Of a stretch of DNA of 23,049 nucleotides, positions 8,523 to 15,862 are shown in pieces (position 1 is the stretch's first letter; each line of letters starts with the position of its first letter). The stretch spans positions 1 to 23,049 of the forward strand of contig JAISZF010000041.1 in assembly GCA_031269415.1 (NCBI GenBank), read 5' to 3'. Made by a program: the position numbers and the translations under genes. The notes under the pieces were generated by a model. That model made no database searches, was not told the DNA's origin, and worked only from the letters and a program-made list of their open reading frames with translations. Source of the DNA: Clostridiales bacterium. Its GTDB lineage: Bacteria > Bacillota > Clostridia > Lachnospirales > WQUN01.

Positions 8523-10083
8523 GCAAAGTTACCTCAAATTTCAGATTGTGGATATATACGCGCTCACCGTCGCCGGTCACGCAACAGACCCTGTCTTCCC
8601 CTGATTTATCAATAACCATCCGCTTTAGGGAAAGCACACGGTTCATGCACCGCGCTAAGCAGTAGGAAAGGTCGAACTCGCCCATGCAATCGGCGGCGGG
8701 AGCGTTTTCCTCACGCCATTTATCAAAATCAATTTCCCGTATTTCATACAGTTTCAGCATATCCAAAAACAGCAGACGCTCGGCGGTCATCTCGTCCAGA
8801 TTTTTATGTTCGCGTATGGATTCAAAAAACTCGCCGAATGAAAACCGGGGGGCGTGATTCTCGGCGAACTCCAGAAGCAGGCTGATGATCCGCGCATGGC
8901 TTTCGTTACGCGTTCTTACGCGTTCCTGTTTGTGTTCGTCCCGCAGCGATTCTTCCTCTTCAATTAAAACCTCCGCGGCGTTCTCTTTTATCTTAGCTTG
9001 GCGATCATACGCCAGCGACAGATTTAATATATGGTTAAGCTCCGGTAAAAACAGCGGTAGCAGTAAACTTTTCCTCAGGCTGTCTGCCGCCGCGATATCC
9101 AAGCCGGCCAGTTTTTCAATGGGTTCCAGAATTTCTTCCTTGAAATTGAAGCGTTTGATTTGCTGAAACTCTATTGATTCCCGCAATTGGACAAGATACA
9201 GCTTACGCATGCTTTCGCAGCGGATTAACAGATCCCGCTGAAGTGCCAAGGCGCGCCGCACATTATTCGAAATGAGGAAGACCTCGCGCTGCGCGGCTGC
9301 GGTTTTTTCATCCGGTGAAACCCGCAGCCTGCTTTCCTCCTTTAAATGCGCGACCGCCAAATCGATGACGCGCTCGATTTCCCCCATGGTTTCGTATTCT
9401 TCACGCAGCATGGAATCCACGCCGCCGATCAATCCGCTGTATTCCTCACCCGATACCGAATAGACGTCGTGCCGCAGTTGTCTTTCAAACTGCAGTAACT
9501 CGTTCCGTTTTTCCCGCAGCATGGCAATGATATACTGGCTTTGCGACAGGGCTTTTTTATAATTCTTCTTACTGATCAGCATGCGCAGACGTATGGTTTC
9601 AATTTGAAAGCCAAGCTCGTCGTCGACTTCTTTCGTCCGGAAAAGAAAATCATAGCCCTGTTTTGTCAGTTCGTACAGGATCCGATTCTTCTCGTCCAGT
9701 TTGTCGGTAATCAGCCTGACGGGAAACAGCCGTTTTCCCGTCTCATAATCCATAACGGCGTATAACCTCGCGTCGCCCTTATTTTGCAGAATATCCTTGA
9801 TTAGGTACCTGGCGAGAGAATCCTGTTCAATTCGGTTCATGTTTTTGCCGTATTCCGGAAGGATGGCCGCGATAAAATCGGTTATGGCGTCTATGGTGCA
9901 GCTCTCTTCCTCGGCCAGAGTCTTTTCCATGATGAACACCAGCACGGACAGGATGAGATTGTCCAATTCGTTTGGCGGGAACAACCGCTCAATCTCCTGA
10001 TTTCTGTTCGCGCGGTTTATGATGGAATCCACGGCGGCCGTCAATTCCATTCTTTTTGAAAAGCCTTTCAAGTACTCAATCAT
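8506..10083 (-). CDS. jetA: JetA: kleisin-like subunit of Wadjet
   Basis: The 525-residue protein is largely helical and highly charged, matching the MukF/MksF-like kleisin JetA that bridges the two JetC heads. The N-terminal ~150 residues (IERLFPPNELDNLILSVLVF, then DARLYAVMDYETGKRLFPVR) look like the winged-helix domain of the family. The middle (about 150-390) is coiled-coil rich, including a QFERQLRHDVYSVS motif. The C-terminal ~130 residues (FSFGEFFESIREHKNLDEMT onward) fit the second head-binding domain. The ATG overlaps the end of jetD and has GGAG upstream. The stop lies within jetB, so stoichiometric co-translation is likely. Wadjet JetA families differ between types; this one looks like the DUF5716-like form found with a D-A-B-C gene order, though that type call is from memory. 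Confidence 0.82.
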   Translation of the reverse strand: MIEYLKGFSKRMELTAAVDSIINRANRNQEIERLFPPNELDNLILSVLVFIMEKTLAEEESCTIDAITDFIAAILPEYGKNMNRIEQDSLARYLIKDILQNKGDARLYAVMDYETGKRLFPVRLITDKLDEKNRILYELTKQGYDFLFRTKEVDDELGFQIETIRLRMLISKKNYKKALSQSQYIIAMLREKRNELLQFERQLRHDVYSVSGEEYSGLIGGVDSMLREEYETMGEIERVIDLAVAHLKEESRLRVSPDEKTAAAQREVFLISNNVRRALALQRDLLIRCESMRKLYLVQLRESIEFQQIKRFNFKEEILEPIEKLAGLDIAAADSLRKSLLLPLFLPELNHILNLSLAYDRQAKIKENAAEVLIEEEESLRDEHKQERVRTRNESHARIISLLLEFAENHAPRFSFGEFFESIREHKNLDEMTAERLLFLDMLKLYEIREIDFDKWREENAPAADCMGEFDLSYCLARCMNRVLSLKRMVIDKSGEDRVCCVTGDGERVYIHNLKFEVTLRETNG

Positions 10084-11110
10084 TTACTGGCTCCAAAGCG
10101 GATATCAGCCGGGGATATCCGCATATTTCCTGTGGTATGTATAAGCCGGCCTCCAGAAGCGACAGGATCTTCGCGGCGGTATCGCTGTCAAAATGACGCG
10201 TGAACGCATCCATATCCGAGGGGGGTATCTGAGCGGTTCCGCATCGTGTCAGTGGGCGTTCGTCCGCGTAGCGCAGCATAGCCGCGTATCCCGAAACAAA
10301 CGGGGTTATATCCGGTTTGGATATATTCAGGTAAATGCCGATGCCTTCGTAGTCCAGATCGCCCCAATAACGCACTCGCGGGGGTGATCGGAACGCTTGC
10401 GCGTAACCTTCCAGCGCGTCTGGCCTCGTGATCTTTTTACCTTCCCCATAAACGATGGCGTCGAAAAAACAACCGTATAGGTAAAAACCTTTGGATTGCG
10501 GATTTTTGCTGAAGAGTTTGCGCAAGGAGAACCAAATATCTTTATTTTCCAGCGCTAGAACAGATTCTGTATAGATTCCGCGGCATAAGCAGTCAAAAAA
10601 CGGCTCCGGTGTATGATAATAGTTTAACCGATTTTCCCAATTTATAAAACGAAGCATGTTTTTACACAAAGAGTCGTCCAACTGTTTCTCATATCCCCAG
10701 ACAGCGTAAGCGCGTTCATTTTTGGACATGGACTCGTCTAAGGCGTCAGGGTATTTCCTCACATAATCCTGCAGGGTCAGCAGCAGTTCCTTGTGCTTCA
10801 GGTAGAGAGGAATATGTGCCAGATATCCGGAAGGGTTGAAATCCGACCTTAATCGTAGAATTTCATCACGAACTGCCGCGTAATCGGTTTTAGGACGGAT
10901 GATCCTGTACCGTCGGCGGAGCGGGGGAACCATGCCGTTGGTATCGTTGGCGGAGCCGGTCGGGCGAAGGATTCCCTTGGCAATAATCGACTGGACGAAT
11001 GAGACTAATTCGCTGTAATCGCGCTGTTCACAGAACTTTTCCAGATCGGTCAGCGAAATAAAAGAAGCATCCAGGCTCAGGATTTTGTCAATAACGCTAT
11101 TTGTTTCGAT
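10076..11110 (-). CDS. jetD: JetD: TOPRIM nuclease of Wadjet (start uncertain)
   Basis: JetD is the endonuclease that cuts circular DNA gripped by JetABC. The TOPRIM glutamate lies in VLALENKDIW and the DxD pair in RYWGDLDYEGIG. Counted from the first in-frame ATG at 10933 these are E129, D192 and D194; the metal-binding set therefore looks intact. Coding clearly extends upstream of that ATG: another ~60 codons are open and read as a plausible winged-helix arm (VIDKILSLDASFISLTDLE, FCEQRDYSELVSFVQSIIA). The frame then meets TGA at 11114-11116 without any ATG, GTG or TTG. I place the start at ATC (11110-11108), 5 nt after GGTGAT, which can pair with the 16S tail. A one-base frameshift from the ATG at 11117 is the alternative. 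The stop overlaps jetA. Identity is secure; the N-terminus is not. Confidence 0.85.
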   Translation of the reverse strand: METNSVIDKILSLDASFISLTDLEKFCEQRDYSELVSFVQSIIAKGILRPTGSANDTNGMVPPLRRRYRIIRPKTDYAAVRDEILRLRSDFNPSGYLAHIPLYLKHKELLLTLQDYVRKYPDALDESMSKNERAYAVWGYEKQLDDSLCKNMLRFINWENRLNYYHTPEPFFDCLCRGIYTESVLALENKDIWFSLRKLFSKNPQSKGFYLYGCFFDAIVYGEGKKITRPDALEGYAQAFRSPPRVRYWGDLDYEGIGIYLNISKPDITPFVSGYAAMLRYADERPLTRCGTAQIPPSDMDAFTRHFDSDTAAKILSLLEAGLYIPQEICGYPRLISALEPVND

Positions 11111-11147
11111 GAGTCATCACCGGCTTTTTTATAGTAGTCTTAATAGC

Positions 11148-11170
11148 AAAAGGCACCCATACTGGATGCC
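11148..11170 (-). terminator. Intrinsic terminator after tRNA-Ala
   Basis: On the minus strand GGCATCC, loop AGTAT, GGGTGCC form a 7-bp stem (one G-U pair) followed directly by TTTT. The G-U pair means the fold is better in minus-strand RNA. It would end tRNA-Ala transcripts about 40 nt before jetD, so the Wadjet operon needs read-through or its own promoter in the AT-rich stretch behind it. Confidence 0.75.
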
Positions 11171-11193
11171 CTTACATCACATCTTTCTAATTA

Positions 11194-11266
<73 letters not shown>

Positions 11267-11287
11267 GATACTTCAAAACCGAAATTC

Positions 11288-11316
11288 ATTCTACCATAAG
11301 CCTTTTAGATTTACAA
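11288..11316 (-). promoter_or_regulatory. Promoter of tRNA-Ala
   Basis: On the minus strand a -35 box TTGTAA (11316-11311) and a -10 box TAGAAT (11293-11288) are separated by 17 nt. They sit about 20 nt upstream of the mature tRNA 5' end, as expected for a housekeeping sigma promoter. Confidence 0.8.
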
Positions 11317-11408
11317 GGGTTTTTTGACCTTAATTTATAATATAATCCAGAACATAGAAACGCGGTCTGTTCAAGCAATCGAACATCCCGCGCTTATCAA
11401 ATAATACC

Positions 11409-11504
11409 CTAATCCCAAGCCTTCTTTACGGCATCTAACAGAATAACCGCCCCCATGAAATTTTCATTATTTATCACCGCTTTCCTGTATTGGTTGTAGT
11501 ATTC
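11409..11504 (-). pseudogene. C-terminal remnant of an unidentified gene
   Basis: A minus-strand frame encodes 31 residues with natural protein composition (EYYNQYRKAVINNENFMGAV then ILLDAVKKAWD) and ends in TAG at 11411. The codon directly before it is TAA, and there is no start codon or ribosome binding site, so only a tail of a former gene is left. I do not recognise the family. It lies between the tRNA-Ala promoter and the VWA fragment, in a stretch that otherwise carries no gene (11317-11587). Confidence 0.4.
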
Positions 11505-11587
11505 TTAATAAAAAGGCGGCGCATACATCAATATGTTGATCACTTTTTCCCATGGAAATGGCAGGGAAAAGCCCGGCGCGGCGCTCT

Positions 11588-12007
11588 TCAGTTTTTCGCC
11601 GTCCTCAGTCTTTCAGCCAGCGCGTTCAATGAAGCCAGGATAGAACCCATGATTGACGCGTATATAACGGAGTCAGCCATTGATCCGCTTTGGTCTATGT
11701 CCAGAATGATATTCCAGTCCCTCGTGACTCTTTTATTATCAAAGAAATAAAATCGCTCGGGTACCAGGCGTTTATTATCCGAGTCATAGTGTTTCAAATT
11801 CTTCGTAATGGTTCGTTTCCAGTCGGTATTGGGCAGGCTGGGAATGGGAGAGTGCTTCTTGCGGTTCAGCGCCCCGGTTATGGCGCGGCGGATGTCGTTC
11901 TCCATGGACCTGGTAATTTCGTCTGAGAGCGACCGCACCAGCGCGCGCGCCTGATCCTTGGATTTTTCGGGTATGTGATTTTTCAGCGCAAGCAGCGTCC
12001 CGACCAT
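11588..12007 (-). pseudogene. Truncated VWA (CoxE-type) protein fragment
   Basis: The 139-residue frame covers the middle of a VWA-domain protein of the CoxE-like group, typically around 400 residues and encoded near MoxR-type ATPases. It contains a pre-VWA region (DIRRAITGALNRKKHSP, KRTITKNLKHYD, YFFDN) and the beginning of the VWA fold with the metal-site motif IILDIDQSGSM. It stops after RLRTAKN, losing most of the VWA domain. At the 5' side the frame stays open into the DUF2325 gene (reading GKDQLKKIADIS just before the ATG at 12007) with no ribosome binding site, so its start is also gone. It is best explained as a deletion remnant. MoxR and other partners are absent here. Confidence 0.7.
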
Positions 12008-12018
12008 TGAGATGTCCG

Positions 12019-12306
12019 CTATCTTTTTAAGTTGGTCTTTGCCAAAATAGCTTTCAACGCGCTCGCGCTTCCATTGTGCGACTGTTCGAGGCGAATATTG
12101 TGACAGACAGCCTGTTTTCTAGCGATTTTCGCCATTTTGTGCGACACAACGTTTGTGAAGATAATGATTAAATCCGGCTTACCAATCATTCCCTCCAAGT
12201 TTCCGTTCGGCTGAGTGTATACCTTTGCGCTGCAATTATTCTCCTTACAGATGTTTTTGTATCGGCAAACCATACAGTCATGTCCGCCGATAATTACTAT
12301 ACTCAC
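12019..12306 (-). CDS. DUF2325 family protein
   Basis: The 95-residue protein matches the small DUF2325 family over its whole length: the N-terminus MSIVIIGGHDCMVCRYKNIC, a middle PDLIIIFTNVVSHKM and the C-terminal SHNGSASALKAIL. The family has a Rossmann-like core often carrying cysteines; its function is not established. Here Cys residues occur at about 11, 14, 20 and 25 (C-x2-C, then C and C), which could bind a metal or sense redox state. Translation begins at GTG after AGGAGG with 8 nt spacing. The gene has its own promoter with a palindromic operator about 110 nt upstream. The gene end runs into the VWA remnant, so the last few residues could be altered by the deletion that created that remnant. 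Confidence 0.8.
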   Translation of the reverse strand: MSIVIIGGHDCMVCRYKNICKENNCSAKVYTQPNGNLEGMIGKPDLIIIFTNVVSHKMAKIARKQAVCHNIRLEQSHNGSASALKAILAKTNLKR

Positions 12307-12341
12307 GATTAAGTCCTCCTGTATGTTATATTTCCTTCTGT

Positions 12342-12358
12342 GGTTAGTTTAAGCAACC
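12342..12358. promoter_or_regulatory. Imperfect inverted repeat in DUF2325 leader
   Basis: GGTTAGTTTAAGCAACC is an imperfect 17-bp inverted repeat (arms GGTT and AACC) inside the DUF2325 leader, about 60 bp from the perfect palindrome at 12418-12433. It shares the GTTAGTT element with that site and could be a second, weaker binding site. Confidence 0.3.
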
Positions 12359-12417
12359 CAACTTCAAAAATGAGATGCCCCCCTTATTTTAATAAAGCGA
12401 CGCGAAAAGCGTTCTCG

Positions 12418-12463
12418 GTTAGTTATAACTAACATCATAGCATAAAAAGCTCCGCGATTGCAA
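12418..12463 (-). promoter_or_regulatory. Promoter plus palindromic operator of DUF2325 gene
   Basis: On the minus strand TTGCAA (12463-12458), an 18-nt spacer and TATGAT (12439-12434), preceded by TGC as an extended -10, form a good sigma-A-type promoter. Directly downstream, spanning the expected start site, is the perfect 16-bp palindrome GTTAGTTATAACTAAC (12418-12433). A repressor bound there would block initiation. The shape is reminiscent of DtxR/MntR-family metal-regulator boxes, but the regulator is not encoded here and the family link is inference. Confidence 0.6.
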
Positions 12464-12506
12464 GGGAGTTTCTGAAACGCGGGTGCGGCAAATTAATGTG
12501 GATCAA

Positions 12507-12539
12507 GAAAAATATAGCCGTTGGCAATCAACGGCTATA
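12507..12539 (-). terminator. Intrinsic terminator (minus strand)
   Basis: TATAGCCGTTG (12513-12523) and CAACGGCTATA (12529-12539) form a perfect 11-bp stem with a 5-nt loop. In minus-strand RNA it is followed by TTTTTCTT. It would end transcripts coming from the DUF2079 gene and the small broken gene behind it. Confidence 0.75.
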
Positions 12540-12600
12540 AACTGCCCGCAGCCAGACTGGAACTGGCACGAAACTTAATTCGATGGATTTTGATTCCCTT

Positions 12601-12811
12601 CTATCTGTTAGACAGCGCGGCTTCCGCCGCCGCTTTCACAAGTTTCCTTCGATCTTTCGTGTACTTCACAAGAATCTCTTTGTATTAAATTTTGACTATG
12701 TCATTAGGAAAAACTGTCAAAAGTTCTAAAAATTCATCGATACTATCTCTTATTGTCAGATATCCAATTCAACAGATTTTTGTATTGTTTTGTAAAAAAT
12801 TTCACGGCCAT
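12601..12811 (-). pseudogene. Small broken gene downstream of DUF2079 gene
   Basis: A minus-strand ATG (12811) behind AGGGGG begins a 22-codon frame (MAVKFFTKQYKNLLNWISDN) that ends in TAG. A second frame, offset by one base, encodes a natural-looking sequence (LTIRDSIDEFLELLTVFPND), meets TAA at 12687-12685, and continues in the same frame as YKEILVKYTKDRRKLVKAAA to TAG at 12603-12601. The simplest reading is one former gene of about 75 codons broken by a frameshift and a nonsense codon. The family is not recognised, and chance coding is possible at this length. Confidence 0.4.
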
Positions 12812-12833
12812 TGCTATAATATCCCCCTGAAAC

Positions 12834-15194
12834 TTATTTTGTCTCCGCGGTCAAACTCAAGTCGCCGTTCAGTACATTCCAATCGCGCGTGGCGGTGTAG
12901 TTTGTCGAAAATGTGTCAAAACACACGCTGTCCATCACTTTTGTTTTTTCCGGGTCCAGTATTACAAAATTCAGGCCACGGGCATTCACGGAATATTCTC
13001 TGTCCTCAATTTTAATAGAACTGTTGTCGCCCGCTTCAAAGCCTGCGCTTTGAATAGTATAACGCGGTCCGTTCGTCAATACACCGCTGTTAAGCAACGG
13101 CTCCTGTGAGAGTTCTTCGTAAACGCTTGCGCCGCCGTCGAGAACACAAATATAACTCCAGCGGTATTTTTCCCGTAGATCTGAGCGAACACCTAAGGCT
13201 TTGAGCTTGTCCGCTATTTCCGGGGTTATAGCTTGCGATGCTTCGTCCCTCGCGGATATCAAAACCGTGTAAGGCTGGTTCTTCAAGGCTTCCAGATATT
13301 CCTCAAAATCCCTGATAGCGTTCAGTTCGTTGCCGGGCATATCTTTCGGCGCGCCGGTTGTTCGTTTATAAACTTGGATTTTTTCGGGCAGTTCATTATA
13401 TAGTGTGTAATTGCCCCAATGTGTGAGCATACCTTGACCATTCTGAAGCTGCGCTCCGGTGCGGGCGTCTATTACCACATAATCCGTATTTGAACTCTCG
13501 ATCGGGTTGGACGGTACGACGTACAAATACCGATATTTCCACAAATGCGACGTAAACCAAGGCGAAGCCGTCAGCGAAGCGTCCGGCGGGATATCCAGTG
13601 ACGTTAAGAACGACTCCATGCTCTGAAAATTCTCTTTGTTATTGTTGTAGGATGATATTATTTTAAGCCGGGGGAGCATGGATGAGGAAAACAAAACCAC
13701 AGCGGCGAATATTGAGACACAAAGCCTCATGATTCGTTTATCCGGCTTCAATTCTTCTAAACAACAAATCGCGAGAAAGAAGAAAATACCGGTGTTGGCA
13801 AAGTTGTATTGGAAGCCAATGTCTTTATAATAACGCCAGACCGGTGTTAAACTGAATAAAATAAACGGCGCGAACAAAATGTATTTATAAAAATTCTTTT
13901 GGTACAGAATCAGACCGGCCAAAGGCAGAAGCATATAGATCAAAAACTGAATAAAGTTACCGGAGGCGCACTGCTGGAAAAAATAGGCCGGGTTCATTAT
14001 AATCGCTTTTAATACTTGACCCATAACGCTCTCGTTAGTTCCGTTATACAAAAAATTACTCATGTGGAGAGATTGAAGCATGGTTTCTCCAACAGTCGCC
14101 AGAATTCCTTCCGTGATGAAAAAATAGAAAACAGCGGCGATCCCCAAAAGTAAACCGCGGCGTATGTCCTTGCGCGAAAGGACAAAGTAAAGAGCGATAG
14201 GCATCACGTAAAGAGTGGCGTTTTCTTTAACGGCTAAAACCATAATCACCGAGACAAGCAAAAATATATTCTTTTTTGCCTCGATCGAGTAAAATACGAA
14301 CAGCACCACGACTGTGAGAAAGCAGTTTTCATGAATATCGTACATAGCGCCGCCGGACAGCGCGGGGAAGAATATATAAAGCAATCCGACCGCAGCCGTA
14401 CACGCGTTGGACAAACCATGGCCCTTACAAATAAGCCGAAGCGGAATAAGCCCCAACGCGATTATTATGGCCTGAGCTATTTGAAGGGTGGCAGGAAACG
14501 GAAAAAGACAGTAAAAAGGCAGAATTAAATAATATATAGGGGATATATGCACCTGAAAATGCAGGATCTCACCCTCACGTTCTAACGTCGTAAACGGCAG
14601 GCCGGTTTTTTTCATATTGTCGAACATCTGCGCGAAGATGCCGAAATCAAAGGTGCCAACGCTGAATGTGTAATATCGCGCGCAGGTAATGGCCGCGATA
14701 AAAAAGGCACATAGGATACCGAAAACGCTATAAAGGATGATTAACGTTTTGGAGGAAATGCCGAACGCCGGGAAAAGCGCCAGGATCGTTTCGCGGGCGT
14801 ACAGCAGCGCCAGCAACGGCGGTACGCAGAGGGCGGCTCCATAAAGCCATGCAGGGATGCCGGACTCACCGGCGGAATAGTTGTAGGCGGCTAGAATGGA
14901 GTAAGCGAGAACTAAAAGTACAAATACAATTTTTGCTGTATTCTTACGCAGCGACATAAAAACAAAATATAAAATGAATATTAATATGAATTCTATAAAG
15001 ATCTCAGGAAGGCTCTTGGATCTAAAAAAATCCAGTGATGACGCGGATAAAAAAGATCGCGATAAAACGCCAGTGCCGAACCACGCGGCGAATAGGGATA
15101 GAATAACACTCTCGGATCGTGCTTGAAGGAGATTTATTATAGTTGTTTCACAGATTTTTAATGTTGTGAATAATTTAATTTTAAAGTCCTTCAT
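12834..15194 (-). CDS. DUF2079 polytopic membrane protein
   Basis: The 786-residue integral membrane protein has about a dozen hydrophobic segments between residues 25 and 510. A soluble C-terminal domain of about 270 residues follows, probably exposed outside the membrane. The DUF2079 hallmarks are the loop YYTFSVGTFDFGIFAQMFDN (D183) and HFQVHISPIYYLILP (H212, H216), which follow the third or fourth membrane segment as in GT-C-type glycosyltransferases. Further motifs are AMYDIHENC and VKENATLYV. The family is thought to be lipid-linked-sugar glycosyltransferase-like, but no substrate is established. Start ATG follows AGGAGAG. The gene stands alone behind a ~500-nt leader containing a hairpin and a tiny frame. 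It probably serves the cell envelope. Confidence 0.85.
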   Translation of the reverse strand: MKDFKIKLFTTLKICETTIINLLQARSESVILSLFAAWFGTGVLSRSFLSASSLDFFRSKSLPEIFIEFILIFILYFVFMSLRKNTAKIVFVLLVLAYSILAAYNYSAGESGIPAWLYGAALCVPPLLALLYARETILALFPAFGISSKTLIILYSVFGILCAFFIAAITCARYYTFSVGTFDFGIFAQMFDNMKKTGLPFTTLEREGEILHFQVHISPIYYLILPFYCLFPFPATLQIAQAIIIALGLIPLRLICKGHGLSNACTAAVGLLYIFFPALSGGAMYDIHENCFLTVVVLFVFYSIEAKKNIFLLVSVIMVLAVKENATLYVMPIALYFVLSRKDIRRGLLLGIAAVFYFFITEGILATVGETMLQSLHMSNFLYNGTNESVMGQVLKAIIMNPAYFFQQCASGNFIQFLIYMLLPLAGLILYQKNFYKYILFAPFILFSLTPVWRYYKDIGFQYNFANTGIFFFLAICCLEELKPDKRIMRLCVSIFAAVVLFSSSMLPRLKIISSYNNNKENFQSMESFLTSLDIPPDASLTASPWFTSHLWKYRYLYVVPSNPIESSNTDYVVIDARTGAQLQNGQGMLTHWGNYTLYNELPEKIQVYKRTTGAPKDMPGNELNAIRDFEEYLEALKNQPYTVLISARDEASQAITPEIADKLKALGVRSDLREKYRWSYICVLDGGASVYEELSQEPLLNSGVLTNGPRYTIQSAGFEAGDNSSIKIEDREYSVNARGLNFVILDPEKTKVMDSVCFDTFSTNYTATRDWNVLNGDLSLTAETK

Positions 15195-15252
15195 ATAAGC
15201 TCTCCTATTTTTGTATTTGCGGTAATATACTCAAATTGTTCTCATGGATTCA

Positions 15253-15291
15253 TAAAATTAAACTGGCATATCTTCATGCCGTCTAATTTTA
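15253..15291. other. Hairpin in the DUF2079 5' region
   Basis: TAAAATTA (15253-15260) pairs with TAATTTTA (15284-15291), enclosing GGCAT/ATGCC around a 6-nt loop, so an interrupted stem of about 13 bp forms. In minus-strand RNA it lies about 60 nt before the DUF2079 start codon. It has no T-run and does not match a riboswitch I know; an RNA-level control element or protein site is possible. Confidence 0.4.
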
Positions 15292-15514
15292 TATACCAAC
15301 TATTAATAATTATGGGTAATTATGCATCAAACTGTTCATATAAACCAGAATACAGGTTATTATGGCTCTTTCAAATTCCTGGTGTGAAATTGTGATTTTG
15401 GTATAATAAATGGATATTATTATCCAATTATTTACATCTGTCTATTCGGATATATCATGGCAGTGCCGCTGTTCGGAATGGATGACAACATTCCCGCGGC
15501 GGAAACCCATGATG

Positions 15515-15550
15515 TTAGATAATCGCGGCGGCAGCCGTTTTTTTAATCAT
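15515..15550 (-). other. Tiny leader frame with a strong ribosome binding site
   Basis: On the minus strand AGGAGGAG, 5 nt, then ATG starts an 11-residue frame MIKKTAAAAII that ends in TAA. A strong binding site and a Lys-Lys-Ala-rich start resemble the opening of a signal peptide. Another frame continues with signal-peptide-like sequence (VSAAGMLSSIPNSGTAMIYP), so this may be the stump of a secreted-protein gene broken by frameshift. A genuine short leader peptide before the DUF2079 gene is the alternative. The surrounding 15195-15862 stretch holds no other gene I can support. Confidence 0.4.
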
Positions 15551-15695
15551 AAATACTCCTCCTGATGTACTGGTAAAAAAATAGTCCAGTTAAGGTTTTG
15601 TCGAAACTTACATGAAATAACCGTAATTGTATGTAGTGTTATTGTTCTGCGGCATTATCCACAAAATATTGTCTAAACTGGATTACACGCTTATA

Positions 15696-15724
15696 AATAT
15701 ACTACATATGGAAATAAAAATCAA
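15696..15724 (-). promoter_or_regulatory. Promoter upstream of leader frame and DUF2079 gene
   Basis: On the minus strand TTGATT (15724-15719), 17 nt, and TATATT (15701-15696) form a good sigma-A-type promoter. Transcripts would pass the tiny leader frame at 15550 and the hairpin at 15253-15291 before reaching the DUF2079 gene, giving an unusually long leader of about 490 nt. Confidence 0.6.
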
Positions 15725-15805
15725 CAGCTATTCAACGACAGTCTTCGGCAAAACCCAGCGGTTATTAGTTGTTCAAGCGTCCTGGCGCGGATTAAAGTGA
15801 GTGCT

Positions 15806-15834
15806 TTTATCCAAATAGTATGATAAACTATAAT
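15806..15834 (+). promoter_or_regulatory. Candidate promoter of the thuA-like gene
   Basis: TTTATC (15806-15811), 17 nt, then TATAAT (15829-15834). A perfect -10 lies about 30 nt before the ATG. The -35 departs from TTGACA but equals the one in front of the sigma factor gene (18312). Confidence 0.5.
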
Positions 15835-15862
15835 AGATAATAACTGAAAGGGCGTTATACTA

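Noticed and set aside
3508..10083. Housekeeping MksBEF/MukBEF condensin instead of Wadjet
   Set aside because: A TOPRIM JetD gene is translationally coupled to the operon, which condensins lack.
14331..14528. Basic 65-residue frame on the plus strand
   Set aside because: It is antisense within the DUF2079 gene and lacks a ribosome binding site.
15525..15546. CGGC-GGCA-GCCG followed by seven T on the plus strand, resembling a terminator
   Set aside because: The stem is only 4 bp, no plus-strand gene lies upstream, and the T-run is the antisense of the Lys codons of the tiny leader frame.
15410..15565. Open frame of 51 codons on the plus strand starting ATG at 15410
   Set aside because: There is no ribosome binding site, the composition is not protein-like (many Arg, Cys and Trp), and it is antisense to the better-supported leader frame.
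15583..15683. Possible inverted repeat TCCAGTT...TTTTGT on both sides of the leader
   Set aside because: The arms match only in part and with gaps; no transposase or target duplication is present.
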